Source: a virus
DNA length: 59,537 nt
Direction: 5' to 3' (one strand)
IMG/VR virus record: IMGVR_UViG_3300042154_002141
Location: 1 to 59,537 of that record
Part shown: positions 12,343 to 19,024 of the stretch, one piece after another
Numbering within the stretch: position 1 is the stretch's first letter
How the letters are laid out: each line of letters begins with the position of its first letter
Position numbers and translations under genes: made by a program
The notes under the pieces: generated by a model
The model's input: only the letters and a program-made list of their open reading frames with translations
Databases searched by the model: none
What the model was told of the DNA's origin: nothing

Positions 12343-12738
12343 ATGGGCTATACAGGAAAAAAGAAACGCGACTACCAGCTCGCCTTTGTAACTAAACGCA
12401 AACGCGAGTGGATTGAGTCCAAGGGCGGTAAGTGCGTCAAGTGTGGCTCTACTCGGAACCTTGAAGTTGATCACAAGGACCAAGACAACAAGACCTTCAA
12501 TCCTCGAGACATCTGGTCTCGTAGCGAAGAGGTTCGTAAGAAAGAGCTTAAGGACTGCCAAGTTCTGTGTGAGTCGTGTCACGAAGACAAGACTGCTCTC
12601 CAGAACAGCAAGAATGGCGAAGCTGCCCTTCTCGCTTGTGGTACAGCAGAAAAGTTTGAGAATGGTTGCCGCTGCTTTACATGTAAAGAAGAACACATCC
12701 TCAGCTGGCGCGATGCGCAAAAATCTGCTACACTTTAA
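12343..12738 (+). CDS. HNH endonuclease
   Basis: 131 residues. CVKCGS near residue 31, LEVDHKDQDNKTFNP near 42-56 (HNH core with the catalytic His after Asp) and CQVLCESCHEDKT near 74-87 form the zinc-bound beta-beta-alpha metal HNH fold. A second small cysteine cluster, CRCFTCKEEH, ends the protein. TAAAAT at 12331-12336 lies exactly 6 bases upstream of ATG, predicting a leaderless transcript separate from the HAD gene. Such small HNH genes are free-standing homing nucleases or packaging cofactors. Confidence 0.88.
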   Translation: MGYTGKKKRDYQLAFVTKRKREWIESKGGKCVKCGSTRNLEVDHKDQDNKTFNPRDIWSRSEEVRKKELKDCQVLCESCHEDKTALQNSKNGEAALLACGTAEKFENGCRCFTCKEEHILSWRDAQKSATL

Positions 12739-12759
12739 TTACAACTGAATAGTGTTCAC

Positions 12760-13102
12760 GGGGATGACAGGTTTCGACGTTAAATCTGAAGTCGGTGAAG
12801 CAAGCAGAGACGGCCACGCACTCTTAAGTGTGGCAAACCCCTAAATGCAAACTCACGTTCCGCATTCGCACTAGCAGCGTAGCCTCGCTACTCCGCTAAG
12901 GCCCCTGACAAAGCAGTAGTTCTAGCTGGGCAGTCAGGTTCTAAATAAGTAGAACAACCTGTAGTACGTCGATGCTGTGGACGTTAAACCCCAGCACCAC
13001 AGGATGTGGCAGTTCGGTCCTGGAAATATAAACTGCCTAAGCTTGTAGAAGAACGATTAAATATTTAGCGGACGGGGCTCTCGGATGCCCCCATCTCCAC
13101 TA
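12760..13102 (+). ncRNA. ssrA: Phage-encoded tmRNA
   Basis: The 5' end GGGGATGACAGGTTTCGACG and 3' CATCTCC form the 7-bp tRNA-like acceptor with one G-U pair. The tag frame starts at GCA and reads ANSRSAFALAA then TAG, ending in the ALAA proteolysis signal. The 3' end is ACTA, so CCA is not encoded. The T-arm is GGGGC / GCCCC with an unusual 8-base loop TCTCGGAT. tmRNA with SmpB frees stalled ribosomes and tags products for ClpXP. A GACCG...CGGTC hairpin and a palindromic GGCCGTCCGGACGGTC follow before the terminator. Confidence 0.95.
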
Positions 13103-13170
13103 ACCAGACCGTTAGGCGGTCGAACAGGTAATGGCCGTCCGGACGGTCGGCTCGATGCCTGGGGATAAAG

Positions 13171-13198
13171 CCTCATCTTCGGATGAGGTTTTTATTTT
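13171..13198 (+). terminator. Terminator after tmRNA
   Basis: CCTCATC-TTCG-GATGAGG stem-loop followed by TTTTTATTTT. Confidence 0.9.
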
Positions 13199-13239
13199 GT
13201 GTGCTATGATAAGCATGTCCCCTCAATGATAGAAGACGT

Positions 13240-13611
13240 ATGAAAAAGACACTTGCCATTTTTGGCATCGCTGGCCTATTGGCAGCAACACTTTCCGGAT
13301 GCGCTGCAGGGCCTACCACACTTCAGAAGGTTTCTGAAGAGTGCAACCTGTCTGACGGTTTTCGGATTGGTGACGAAGGTAAGACCCTGTCCCTAGACAT
13401 GATGGGTGAAGACGAATACACTGGTGCCAACATCGATGATATCGTCTGCGTAGTTCAGTCGCAGCGTATCAAGATGCCTGAGTTTATCATCAACAGTATC
13501 GAGACTACTCGTGCTCTTGACGGTAAGCAGACTGGTGACTGGGACGGCTTTGAGGCTGAGTGGTCATACCACCCAGACAATGGCCTAGACCTAATGATTC
13601 ACCAGAAGTAG
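13240..13611 (+). CDS. Small lipoprotein
   Basis: 123 residues. MKK start, hydrophobic segment and lipobox LSGC at residues 18-21 (lipidated Cys 21) mark a lipoprotein anchored on the outer face of the host membrane. The mature domain (about 100 residues, two further cysteines in EECN and DIVCVV that may form a disulfide) has no family I recognise. Phage lipoproteins expressed during infection often block superinfection; that role is only inferred. A TATGAT box sits near 13205. The next gene starts at a GTG two bases after its stop. Confidence 0.8.
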   Translation: MKKTLAIFGIAGLLAATLSGCAAGPTTLQKVSEECNLSDGFRIGDEGKTLSLDMMGEDEYTGANIDDIVCVVQSQRIKMPEFIINSIETTRALDGKQTGDWDGFEAEWSYHPDNGLDLMIHQK

Positions 13612-13613
13612 TC

Positions 13614-14168
13614 GTGACCGAACTTCCAGACTCTAAGTACCAGGTTATCCTTATGGATCCACCCTGGTCTTATTATGGTGCCCAGGATAAGATGGGTGCA
13701 GCTGCGAAGTTCTATCCGACTATGTCGGACGAAGATCTGATGGCAATGGACATCAAGGGCATTTTGGAAAAGCCTGGAGTGGTTTTTATGTGGGTTACCT
13801 CTCCTCGCTTGGACTTTGCCATCGATCTTCTCCGGCATTGGGGGCTAACTTATCGTGGGGTAGCGTTCACCTGGATTAAGACCAGGGCGGATGGAGTTAC
13901 TCCAATCGGGGCGCAGGGTGTTCGCCCAAGCGTAGTGAAGCCAACAGCCGAGTACGTGCTGGTTGCTTCGAACATTCCTAAAGGCAGACCGCTGCCTATT
14001 TCAGATGAGGGTGTGCCTCATACTATTCTTGCTGCTAAGATGGAGCATTCGCGGAAGCCGGACGAGGTCCACCGCAGGATTGAGCGTCTATACCCAGACG
14101 CTACAAAGCTGGAGATGTTTGCCAGACGTCCAATGGAAGGTTGGAGCGTTTGGGGGAATGAGGTATAG
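13614..14168 (+). CDS. MT-A70 family adenine methyltransferase
   Basis: About 184 residues from GTG 13614. VILMDPPWSYYG holds the catalytic DPPW motif; VVFMWVTSP and AEYVLVASN continue the MT-A70 Rossmann fold, and KMEHSRKPDEVHRRIERLYP is the conserved C-terminal part with the SAM-contacting region. It methylates adenine N6 in DNA (or RNA). No partner restriction enzyme is adjacent, so it is probably an orphan methylase that protects phage DNA or marks regulatory sites. It is preceded by the lipoprotein and overlaps the next gene's GTG start. Confidence 0.9.
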   Translation: MTELPDSKYQVILMDPPWSYYGAQDKMGAAAKFYPTMSDEDLMAMDIKGILEKPGVVFMWVTSPRLDFAIDLLRHWGLTYRGVAFTWIKTRADGVTPIGAQGVRPSVVKPTAEYVLVASNIPKGRPLPISDEGVPHTILAAKMEHSRKPDEVHRRIERLYPDATKLEMFARRPMEGWSVWGNEV

Positions 14169-14512
14169 TGGGTAGGAAAAAGAGCAAGGGTCCTGAAGGA
14201 CCTCGCCCTAACGACAGCTGGAAGTACATCCTGGAGATGCAGATCAACGGGAGGAACGTCAGCAAGGGAACCGAGCTGAAGATACGCGGGGAGCGTGGGC
14301 GTTATAGATTTGTCCAATACATTGTCACTCCGACAACCGAGTGGTTAGATGTGTGGGGCGGAAAGAAGGGGGCTGAGCAGATGCGAAGCTTCAAGCTGGA
14401 CCGAGTAAAGACAGTCCACTACAAGAACCAAACCGTACAGAACCTTGCTGCTGAATACAAGCAGAAGTTAAAAGATAAGAAAGAAGAACTCAATGAGTCA
14501 GATCAAGATTAA
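14168..14512 (+). CDS. Conserved small protein, function unknown
   Basis: 114 residues from GTG 14168, overlapping the methylase stop. Basic N-terminus (GRKKSKGPEGPRP), then a beta-rich core RGERGRYRFVQYIV...EWLDVWGGKKGAEQMRSF with the block DRVKTVHYKNQ, and a charged helical tail. The core pattern resembles small proteins common in actinophages, some of them annotated only as hypothetical. It may bind nucleic acid. It overlaps the GroES gene by 20 bases. Confidence 0.75.
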   Translation: MGRKKSKGPEGPRPNDSWKYILEMQINGRNVSKGTELKIRGERGRYRFVQYIVTPTTEWLDVWGGKKGAEQMRSFKLDRVKTVHYKNQTVQNLAAEYKQKLKDKKEELNESDQD

Positions 14513-14762
14513 GCCAATCGGCAACCGAGTTGCCATCCTGCAGAAAGATGCAGAGCAGACAACTGCCTCTGGACTAATCATTCCAGACGTAGCGCAGGAG
14601 AAGCCGCAGCAGGGTGAAGTAGTTGCCATCGGCAGTAAGGTAGAGGACATCGCTGTAGGCGACACCGTAATCTACTCGAAGTACGCTGGCACTACCCTGA
14701 CCCTTGGATCTAAGGAATACCTAGTCCTTGCAGAAGAAGATGTCTTCGCTGTATTAGGCTAA
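14493..14762 (+). CDS. groES: GroES-like co-chaperonin
   Basis: 89 residues. MSQIKIKPIGNRVAILQKDAE matches the GroES N-terminus, TTASGLIIPDVAQEKPQQGE is the mobile loop with the hydrophobic LII tripeptide that contacts GroEL, and GDTVIYSKYAGT...EYLVLAEEDVFAVL completes the fold. As in T4 Gp31, a phage-made cap could adapt the host GroEL chamber for capsid protein folding. The length is slightly short for the family. Confidence 0.93.
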   Translation: MSQIKIKPIGNRVAILQKDAEQTTASGLIIPDVAQEKPQQGEVVAIGSKVEDIAVGDTVIYSKYAGTTLTLGSKEYLVLAEEDVFAVLG

Positions 14763-14799
14763 ATAAGTCAGTCATATAAAGTTAAGATATACTAGAGTT

Positions 14800-15489
14800 A
14801 TGAGCTGCGTATATGGTTTATTCTCAACTAAAGAGCCTGATAGGATTCGTTACATTGGGATTAGTAAATATGAGAATGCTGATAAAAGATTTGCTGCCCA
14901 CCTTAGCTCGGCTAGAAACGGCAATAAGGTAAAACATCTTCCGGTCTACAAATGGATAAACAGACATGAGTCAGATGGATTCTCTATTGGGTATGTGATA
15001 CTAGAGTCTGGCCTATCCTGGGATGAAGCCTGCGTCTTAGAGGCTTCTCATATTAGCGACTATCGAGTAAAAGATTCTAGTCTACTTAATGTCACTGATG
15101 GCGGAGATGGTTTTGTTGGCGGGTCTCACACTAGTGAGTCTATAGAAAAGATTAGGGCCTACTGGACTCCGGAAAAGAGGGCGGCTCAGAGGGATAGGAC
15201 TATGAGCAGGCCTAAGCATGTCTTCACTGAAGAGCAGATCAAGTTAATGAGTGAAAAAGCTAAAGGTAGACATCAAAGCCTTAGGGATAGCGGGTTGGTG
15301 TGGGGGATGGATGTTGGCCCCAAGGATAAAACGCCTAAAGAGGTAAAGGATAGGATTTTAGCGGAGCGTAGGTCTGGTACTAGTTTTGGTAAAATAGCCG
15401 CGGGTTTAAATAAGGATAGCGTACCTACATCTAATGGTGGTAAGTGGTATCCAACTAGTGTAAAAAACATATATGACAGGCTCAGCTAG
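14800..15489 (+). CDS. GIY-YIG homing endonuclease with NUMOD and recombinase-like tail
   Basis: 229 residues. The GIY-YIG core begins CVYGLFS and continues IRYIGISK, with RFAAHLSSAR carrying the usual Arg and a Glu near residue 80 (VLEASHISDY). A NUMOD3-like DNA-binding motif, GFVGGSHTSESIEKIRAY, lies near 107-124. The C-terminal 55 residues (ILAERRSGTSFGKIAAGLN, then PTSNGGKWYPTSVKNIYDR) match the DNA-binding helix pattern of large serine recombinases. TATACT at 14788-14793 is exactly 6 bases upstream of ATG (leaderless). Probably a free-standing mobile gene. Confidence 0.85.
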   Translation: MSCVYGLFSTKEPDRIRYIGISKYENADKRFAAHLSSARNGNKVKHLPVYKWINRHESDGFSIGYVILESGLSWDEACVLEASHISDYRVKDSSLLNVTDGGDGFVGGSHTSESIEKIRAYWTPEKRAAQRDRTMSRPKHVFTEEQIKLMSEKAKGRHQSLRDSGLVWGMDVGPKDKTPKEVKDRILAERRSGTSFGKIAAGLNKDSVPTSNGGKWYPTSVKNIYDRLS

Positions 15490-15708
15490 TAAAACCGTAT
15501 AAGATTATAAATAGTTTAGGTTTAAGTTTACACGCACAAAAGAGGCTCCCTTCGGGGGGCCTTTTCTGTACAATATGATACTTTATATAATAAAATCTCG
15601 ACGTCCGGTAGAAGTTTGAACGAAGCTTCGTGATAAGTTGTGTCGGAGCTAGATCCGCGCGTTCGTGCTGATTTGACATATTTCTTTGGGGGGATGTAAG
15701 ATGTAGAT
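15490..15708. promoter_or_regulatory. Intergenic region with terminator and leaderless promoter
   Basis: A terminator (GGCTCCC-TTCG-GGGGGCC then TTTT) lies at about 15543-15566 downstream of the endonuclease gene. Between 15575 and 15660 is an AT-rich then mixed stretch, with CTCGACGTCC (a near copy of the dispersed GTCGACGTCC repeat) at 15597 and GAACGAAGCTTCGTG, an inverted repeat. The promoter is TTGACA 15673-15678, 18-base spacer, TAAGAT 15697-15702, then 6 bases to ATG. Confidence 0.7.
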
Positions 15709-16032
15709 ATGAGTAAAGATTTCTTTGAACTGTTCAGCAAGTACAATCCGCTGAAAGCTAAGGATACTGAAGAGTATTCTCTGGATGAGCACATTCACAC
15801 CTTCTACAAGACTCCGCAAGGTGGAGCCAAGTATGTATGCAACTGTGGTAAGTCCATGTCGAATGATGAGGTCTTCGAGACCGATTTGTCGACGTCCATA
15901 AGGAAACTATCGGAAACAGAAGAGATTCTGGACCTGATTGACAAGATGATGAAAAACCCTCCGATGCGTGGAGACATTGCGCTATCGGACCTGAAAAGAC
16001 AGATACTAGAGATGCTAGGAGAGCAGAAGTAG
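15709..16032 (+). CDS. Hypothetical protein with short zinc-site-like motif
   Basis: 107 residues. KYVCNCGKSMSN near residue 42 and HIHTFY near 28 could bind a metal; the rest is helical and charged, ending in an amphipathic helix (LSDLKRQILEMLGE). No family recognised. It opens a run of tightly overlapping genes; its stop overlaps the next GTG (TAGTG). A GTCGACGTCC repeat lies inside at 15888, read here as L-S-T-S-I. Confidence 0.75.
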   Translation: MSKDFFELFSKYNPLKAKDTEEYSLDEHIHTFYKTPQGGAKYVCNCGKSMSNDEVFETDLSTSIRKLSETEEILDLIDKMMKNPPMRGDIALSDLKRQILEMLGEQK

Positions 16033-16202
16033 TGTGCAAGATTGACAGTTGCGAGAAAAAGGTTTTTGGGCGGGGGATGTGCTCAATGCACTACTTCCGC
16101 GAAAAGCGAAGTGGCGACGTCCAGGAAGTCAGCGATGAAATCTATATCGAGGACATGGAGGACTTCTGGCAGTTCGTTAAGAAGGAACTTAACATTGCCT
16201 AA
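16032..16202 (+). CDS. 56-residue CCCH-type zinc-finger protein
   Basis: MCKIDSCEKKVFGRGMCSMH gives C-x4-C-x9-C-x2-H, the small zinc-finger pattern seen in phage HNH-like or DNA-binding proteins (compare CkvegCdrpvhargLCskHy in many phage ORFs). An acidic helix with DFWQFVKKELNIA follows. GTG start overlaps the previous stop; its own stop overlaps the TTG start of the next gene (ATTGCCTAA). Confidence 0.75.
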   Translation: MCKIDSCEKKVFGRGMCSMHYFREKRSGDVQEVSDEIYIEDMEDFWQFVKKELNIA

Positions 16203-16644
16203 AAAGATTGTTCTGGTGACCGGAGGGTTCGACCCTGTGCACTCCGGTCACATCTCGTACATCCGAGCCGCGCGTGGGTTGGGCGACGTCCTTATTGTTG
16301 GAGTCAACTCGGACGCTTGGTTGGCTCGCAAGAAAGGTGAGCCTTTCATGCCCTTTGACGAGCGTGGCGGCATCATTGAGGAGTTCAAGTCTGTCGACGT
16401 CGTTATTGAGTTTGATGACGCAGATGGTACAGCAATAGACGCGATTAAGCAGGTTCTCGAGCTTTACCCTGAGGACGAGGTTATCTTTGCCAATGGCGGG
16501 GATAGGACGCTTGAGAATATCCCTGAGATGGTGGTAGAGTCGGAAAGACTTCACTTCGTTTTTGGCGTAGGTGGGGAAGACAAGAAGAACAGCTCGAGCT
16601 GGATTCTGAAAGACTATAAGGAGAGAGTTAATGGCACTAAGTAG
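16195..16644 (+). CDS. Cytidylyltransferase-like nucleotidyltransferase (RfaE2/TagD type)
   Basis: 149 residues from TTG 16195. VTGGFDPVHSGHISYIRAAR holds the T/GGFDxxHxGH nucleotide-binding signature; DVLIVGVNSDAWLARKKG and a late SSSWILKDY (compare ISSTxI) complete the family. Such enzymes join CTP or ATP to glycerol phosphate, heptose or a related substrate for surface polymers. The substrate is not readable. A longer in-frame extension to 16042 would overlap the zinc-finger gene in another frame and is not needed. A GTCGACGTCG copy lies inside at 16393. Confidence 0.82.
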   Translation: MPKKIVLVTGGFDPVHSGHISYIRAARGLGDVLIVGVNSDAWLARKKGEPFMPFDERGGIIEEFKSVDVVIEFDDADGTAIDAIKQVLELYPEDEVIFANGGDRTLENIPEMVVESERLHFVFGVGGEDKKNSSSWILKDYKERVNGTK

Positions 16645-16876
16645 TGAGTGTGAAGTACATGGTTGGAGCTGGGACCCTGCTGACGACATGGGTTGCCCCA
16701 TCTGTCACGCGACTAAGGTTGAGCGCGAGCGCACGCTGACTATCCTAGAGCGTAAGATGTCTGAGATGGTCGACGTCCTTAAGGGGTCAATGTCAGTCAA
16801 CGACCTAAATGACTTGATTGACGAGATTGCGTTTTCGGACAAGGTTGAGTTTGATAGAGACGGAGAGAACGAGTGA
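16631..16876 (+). CDS. Small protein with CPIC knuckle and coiled coil
   Basis: 81 residues. CEVHGWSWDPADDMGCPICH suggests a small metal knuckle at residues 7-25, followed by an amphipathic helix (KVERERTLTILERKMSEMVDV). The ATG follows AAGGAGAGAG and overlaps the previous stop by 14 bases. GTCGACGTCC at 16769 is read as V-D-V-L. Function unknown. Confidence 0.72.
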   Translation: MALSSECEVHGWSWDPADDMGCPICHATKVERERTLTILERKMSEMVDVLKGSMSVNDLNDLIDEIAFSDKVEFDRDGENE

Positions 16877-17118
16877 GAGACTGGAAATACTATGTCGCAC
16901 GTTCGTGGATGACAACTGTTTACGTTGTGCTTGGCGCTGCTCTTTTTGGGCTGCTTGGGCTATTTGTTTATGCAGCTACCCAGGTCCTTGAGATTCAGAT
17001 CTTCCTGCTTTTTGTGGCGGCTGGGATAGTTATTACCCTAGTCGTTAGTTTCACTAAGTGGGCAGATCGCTATATCGAGAAAGTTCGCATCGCGGAGAAA
17101 AAGAAGGTTAAGAAATAA
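16873..17118 (+). CDS. Two-helix membrane protein
   Basis: 81 residues from GTG 16873. Two hydrophobic segments (about 13-33 and 40-59) with a short turn, and a strongly basic tail KVRIAEKKKVKK. By the positive-inside rule the C-terminus is cytoplasmic. It sits next to a WhiB-like gene (1 base apart) and may be a membrane anchor or a holin/antiholin; nothing specific supports either. Confidence 0.7.
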   Translation: MRDWKYYVARSWMTTVYVVLGAALFGLLGLFVYAATQVLEIQIFLLFVAAGIVITLVVSFTKWADRYIEKVRIAEKKKVKK

Positions 17119-17649
17119 ATGTTTGATATGACTCAAGGAGTCTGCAAAGACGAAAAAGATTTGGACGTCTTCTTTCCAGATGATGATGGTGCCTATGACC
17201 GCGAGACCCTGCGTTATGCAAAGTCTATTTGCATGAGATGCCCTGTTCAAAAGGAGTGTCGAGACATGGGGCTGACAATGCTTGATGAAGTTGGAGTCTG
17301 GGGTGGTCTAACGGAGAGGGAGAGACGCCGAGTTGCCAGGGGCACTGACAAGCCGAAAGGTCATGCATTGGTAGTGGCCAGGGCCGTAAACGCTGACCGG
17401 CCAAGAATGGCTTTGGAGGCAAGCATTCACCTATACAAGCAGGCCCTAGAAGAGCAACGGGAAGGTATGCCTCTGGAGACCTTTGACATACTTCAGGCGC
17501 GAATCAATAATCCAGACCTCTCATTGAGCGAGATCGGAAAGCTGCTTGGTACATCTAAAGACATAATCTCTGGTAGGTTGCGTAGAGTGAAAGAGGCTGT
17601 AGCCTCTGGTAGAAAGATTGACTGGACTCAAGGAAGGCAAGGAATCTAG
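17119..17649 (+). CDS. WhiB-like domain fused to a WhiA-like helix-turn-helix
   Basis: 176 residues. The N-terminal half is a Wbl domain: VCKDEKDLDVFFPDDDG, then ICMRCPVQKECRDMG (CxxC-x5-C) and GVWGGLTERERRRVARG. The C-terminal part, INNPDLSLSEIGKLLGTSKD followed by IISGRLRRVKEAV (about residues 130-162), fits the WhiA sporulation-regulator HTH pattern (SL.ELG.L...TKD.I.GR.RRL). Known Wbl proteins are usually short; the added HTH would give sequence-specific DNA binding. It probably acts as a phage transcription factor on host RNA polymerase. Confidence 0.87.
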   Translation: MFDMTQGVCKDEKDLDVFFPDDDGAYDRETLRYAKSICMRCPVQKECRDMGLTMLDEVGVWGGLTERERRRVARGTDKPKGHALVVARAVNADRPRMALEASIHLYKQALEEQREGMPLETFDILQARINNPDLSLSEIGKLLGTSKDIISGRLRRVKEAVASGRKIDWTQGRQGI

Positions 17650-17654
17650 GGCTT

Positions 17655-17798
17655 ATGTCAGAAAACGAAAACGTCGACGTCCAGAGGGAAATCCTTGGAG
17701 AGAAGATTGAGATTGTGGAGATTACTTTGAAAGTGCTCCGTGAGAAACTAGACCTTATTGAAGCACAGCTTGATGTTCTGCAAAGGTTGACTGACTAG
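17655..17798 (+). CDS. 47-residue coiled-coil peptide
   Basis: MSENENVDVQREILGEKIEI and onward form one continuous amphipathic helix with heptad Leu/Ile spacing, predicted to dimerise. GTCGACGTCC at 17673 is read V-D-V. The ATG lies 5 bases after the WhiB-like gene, with AGGAATCTAGGG as a weak ribosome binding site. Function unknown. Confidence 0.65.
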   Translation: MSENENVDVQREILGEKIEIVEITLKVLREKLDLIEAQLDVLQRLTD

Positions 17799-17804
17799 GT
17801 GTGC

Positions 17805-17899
17805 TAGAATAATCTCGAATCAGGCGCTATTTGGTGGTTCTTCTATGCGCCTTGCCGGAACGGTTCCGGACACGCCAGTAAGGATTCATCTGGCAAACT
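17805..17899 (+). promoter_or_regulatory. Promoter and structured precursor 5' of tRNA-Thr
   Basis: TAGAAT at 17805 is a -10 candidate. The following 90 bases form GGCGC (17823) / GCGCC (17847) and a tight CCGGAAC (17855) / GTTCCGG (17863) hairpin, ending just before the tRNA. This looks like a structured tRNA leader, or a small RNA processed off by RNase P. Confidence 0.45.
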
Positions 17900-17974
17900 G
17901 CCCTTATAGCTCAACGGTAGAGCGCCGCTCTTGTAAAGCGGAGGTTGTGATCTCGGAATTCACTGGGGGCTCCA
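17900..17974 (+). tRNA. tRNA-Thr (anticodon UGU)
   Basis: Acceptor GCCCTTA / TGGGGGC (two G-U pairs), D-stem GCTC/GAGC, anticodon stem CCGCT/AGCGG with loop CTTGTAA giving UGU, discriminator T and encoded CCA. The T-arm GTGAT-CTCGGAA-TTCAC is atypical: the loop has C in place of the first T of TTCRA, and the inner stem pair is T-T. It probably helps decode ACA codons. Confidence 0.88.
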
Positions 17975-17993
17975 GATAAGTTACAATAGAAGT

Positions 17994-18224
17994 ATGAAAG
18001 ATCCGCACTCTCCCGCGGGGCTAGAAGACATTGACTTCGAACTAGAAAAACTAGAAGCCTACGCTGTGGACCAAGTTAGAAGAGCCGAGCAACTCGGTGA
18101 AGACCGTCAGCGCGTTGAGTTCTTTGAGAAGCTCCGAGAGCTGATTGGGGAGAAGGATGCTGCCGGAGATTCGGTGGCGGTAGAAGTTCTCTCTTGGGTC
18201 TACGAAAAACTTTCTGAACTCTGA
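17994..18224 (+). CDS. Acidic helical protein
   Basis: 76 residues, almost all charged helix (ELEKLEAYAVDQVRRAEQLG, later EKLRELIGEKDAAGD). No motif recognised. Its promoter TACAAT at 17982-17987 is exactly 6 bases from ATG (leaderless) and begins 7 bases after the tRNA. Confidence 0.7.
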   Translation: MKDPHSPAGLEDIDFELEKLEAYAVDQVRRAEQLGEDRQRVEFFEKLRELIGEKDAAGDSVAVEVLSWVYEKLSEL

Positions 18225-18225
18225 C

Positions 18226-18261
18226 TTGACAAAATGTCGTCGACGTCCCTAAGATGTATAT
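18226..18261 (+). promoter_or_regulatory. Leaderless promoter containing a GTCGACGTCC repeat
   Basis: TTGACA at 18226-18231, 18-base spacer, TAAGAT at 18250-18255, then exactly 6 bases to ATG. The spacer holds GTCGACGTCC at 18239-18248, directly abutting the -10 box, so a protein bound to the repeat would block or change polymerase binding. Confidence 0.75.
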
Positions 18262-18402
18262 ATGAACGACTTTCAAAAAGAGTGTGAGCGCGTCGCTAAG
18301 CAAATAAAGCTTGAGCGTTTGATGCAGCAAAAGCGCCTGTATGAACAAGCAAAACGTCAACGTAAGGAAGAAAGGTTGAGTCGCTGTGAGCGCAACGTAT
18401 AG
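18262..18402 (+). CDS. 46-residue basic coiled-coil peptide
   Basis: MNDFQKECERVAKQIKLERL then a run of Gln, Lys, Arg-rich helix. Very basic; two cysteines (residues 8 and 42). It overlaps the next GTG by 17 bases. Function unknown. Confidence 0.62.
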   Translation: MNDFQKECERVAKQIKLERLMQQKRLYEQAKRQRKEERLSRCERNV

Positions 18403-18541
18403 TAAGAAGTCTCTAGAGGAGATCCTCCGCGAGGCTGTAAATACTCCGCGCTGTGTGTGTGGTTGTGGCCGATACTCTGCTGAGAATACTTTCTCTAGCC
18501 CTGAGTGCTTCAACCGTGAAGAAGAGGAAGTGATTTACTAA
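18386..18541 (+). CDS. 51-residue zinc-knuckle protein ending EEEEVIY
   Basis: From GTG 18386. RCVCGCGRYSAENTFSSPEC is a compact cysteine cluster likely to bind zinc, as in small actinophage proteins with C-x-C-G-x(n)-SPEC. The C-terminus EEEEVIY is a variant of the EEPDIVY ending seen on its neighbours. Stop and next start share TAATG. Confidence 0.72.
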   Translation: MSATYSKKSLEEILREAVNTPRCVCGCGRYSAENTFSSPECFNREEEEVIY

Positions 18542-18759
18542 TGGGCTGGAGAAGTATGGAGGCGGACTGGGACAACGGAATCGCGTATTGCGGAGAGTGT
18601 GCGCGTGAGTTCAGTGCTGCAGATAGTGTCGTGGAGGGCGGGGCTGAAGATGCAATTTGCTCGGATGAGTGCTACGATAAATACATAGGTGGTCCTGTTG
18701 TAGTGAACACCTTTTATATTCCGGAAAACAATGGTGAGGAGCCAGACGTTGTCTACTAA
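18541..18759 (+). CDS. 72-residue zinc-ribbon protein ending EEPDVVY
   Basis: CGECAREF near residue 17 and CSDECYDKY near 40 form a four-cysteine treble-clef-like site. It ends GEEPDVVY. The bases coding this ending (GAGGAGCC...GTTGTCTACTAA) also provide the ribosome binding site and TTG start of the next gene, which overlaps by 11 bases. No family name can be given. Confidence 0.75.
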   Translation: MGWRSMEADWDNGIAYCGECAREFSAADSVVEGGAEDAICSDECYDKYIGGPVVVNTFYIPENNGEEPDVVY

Positions 18760-19024
18760 AGAAACAGTGTCGTTGAAGATTGGGGATCGAATCGTCGACG
18801 TCCCTAAGTATCTAGATCTTCCTGTAAAAACTATGATGGTAATCCTTAAGGAAAAGGATCCTAACCAACAGTTCATGTTGTCTTTGGAGGCTCTGTGCGA
18901 GCAACTGGAGGAGGAGGACGTGGACGTGATTGACGGTATGTCTGCTAGTGAGGCGGTTGCTTTGGTTACTGAGTGGATGAGCAAGTCAACGGAGCGTGAT
19001 GGAGAGGAGCCAGAGATTGTCTAG
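18749..19024 (+). CDS. Unknown acidic protein, overlap-started, ending EEPEIV
   Basis: 91 residues from TTG 18749 (MSTKETVSLKIGDRIVDVPK). The order of a short beta segment, helix LPVKTMMVILKE and late ALVTEWMSKS is like phage tail-assembly or small regulatory proteins, but not clearly so. GTCGACGTCCCTAAG at 18794 codes VDVPK. An alternative ATG at 18731 lies upstream of the GAGGAG box and is unlikely. It ends GEEPEIV, with TAG in place of the tyrosine codon. Confidence 0.75.
   Translation: MSTKETVSLKIGDRIVDVPKYLDLPVKTMMVILKEKDPNQQFMLSLEALCEQLEEEDVDVIDGMSASEAVALVTEWMSKSTERDGEEPEIV

Noticed and set aside
12760-13102. Group I intron or rRNA-like element
   Set aside because: The tRNA-like ends and ALAA tag frame identify tmRNA.
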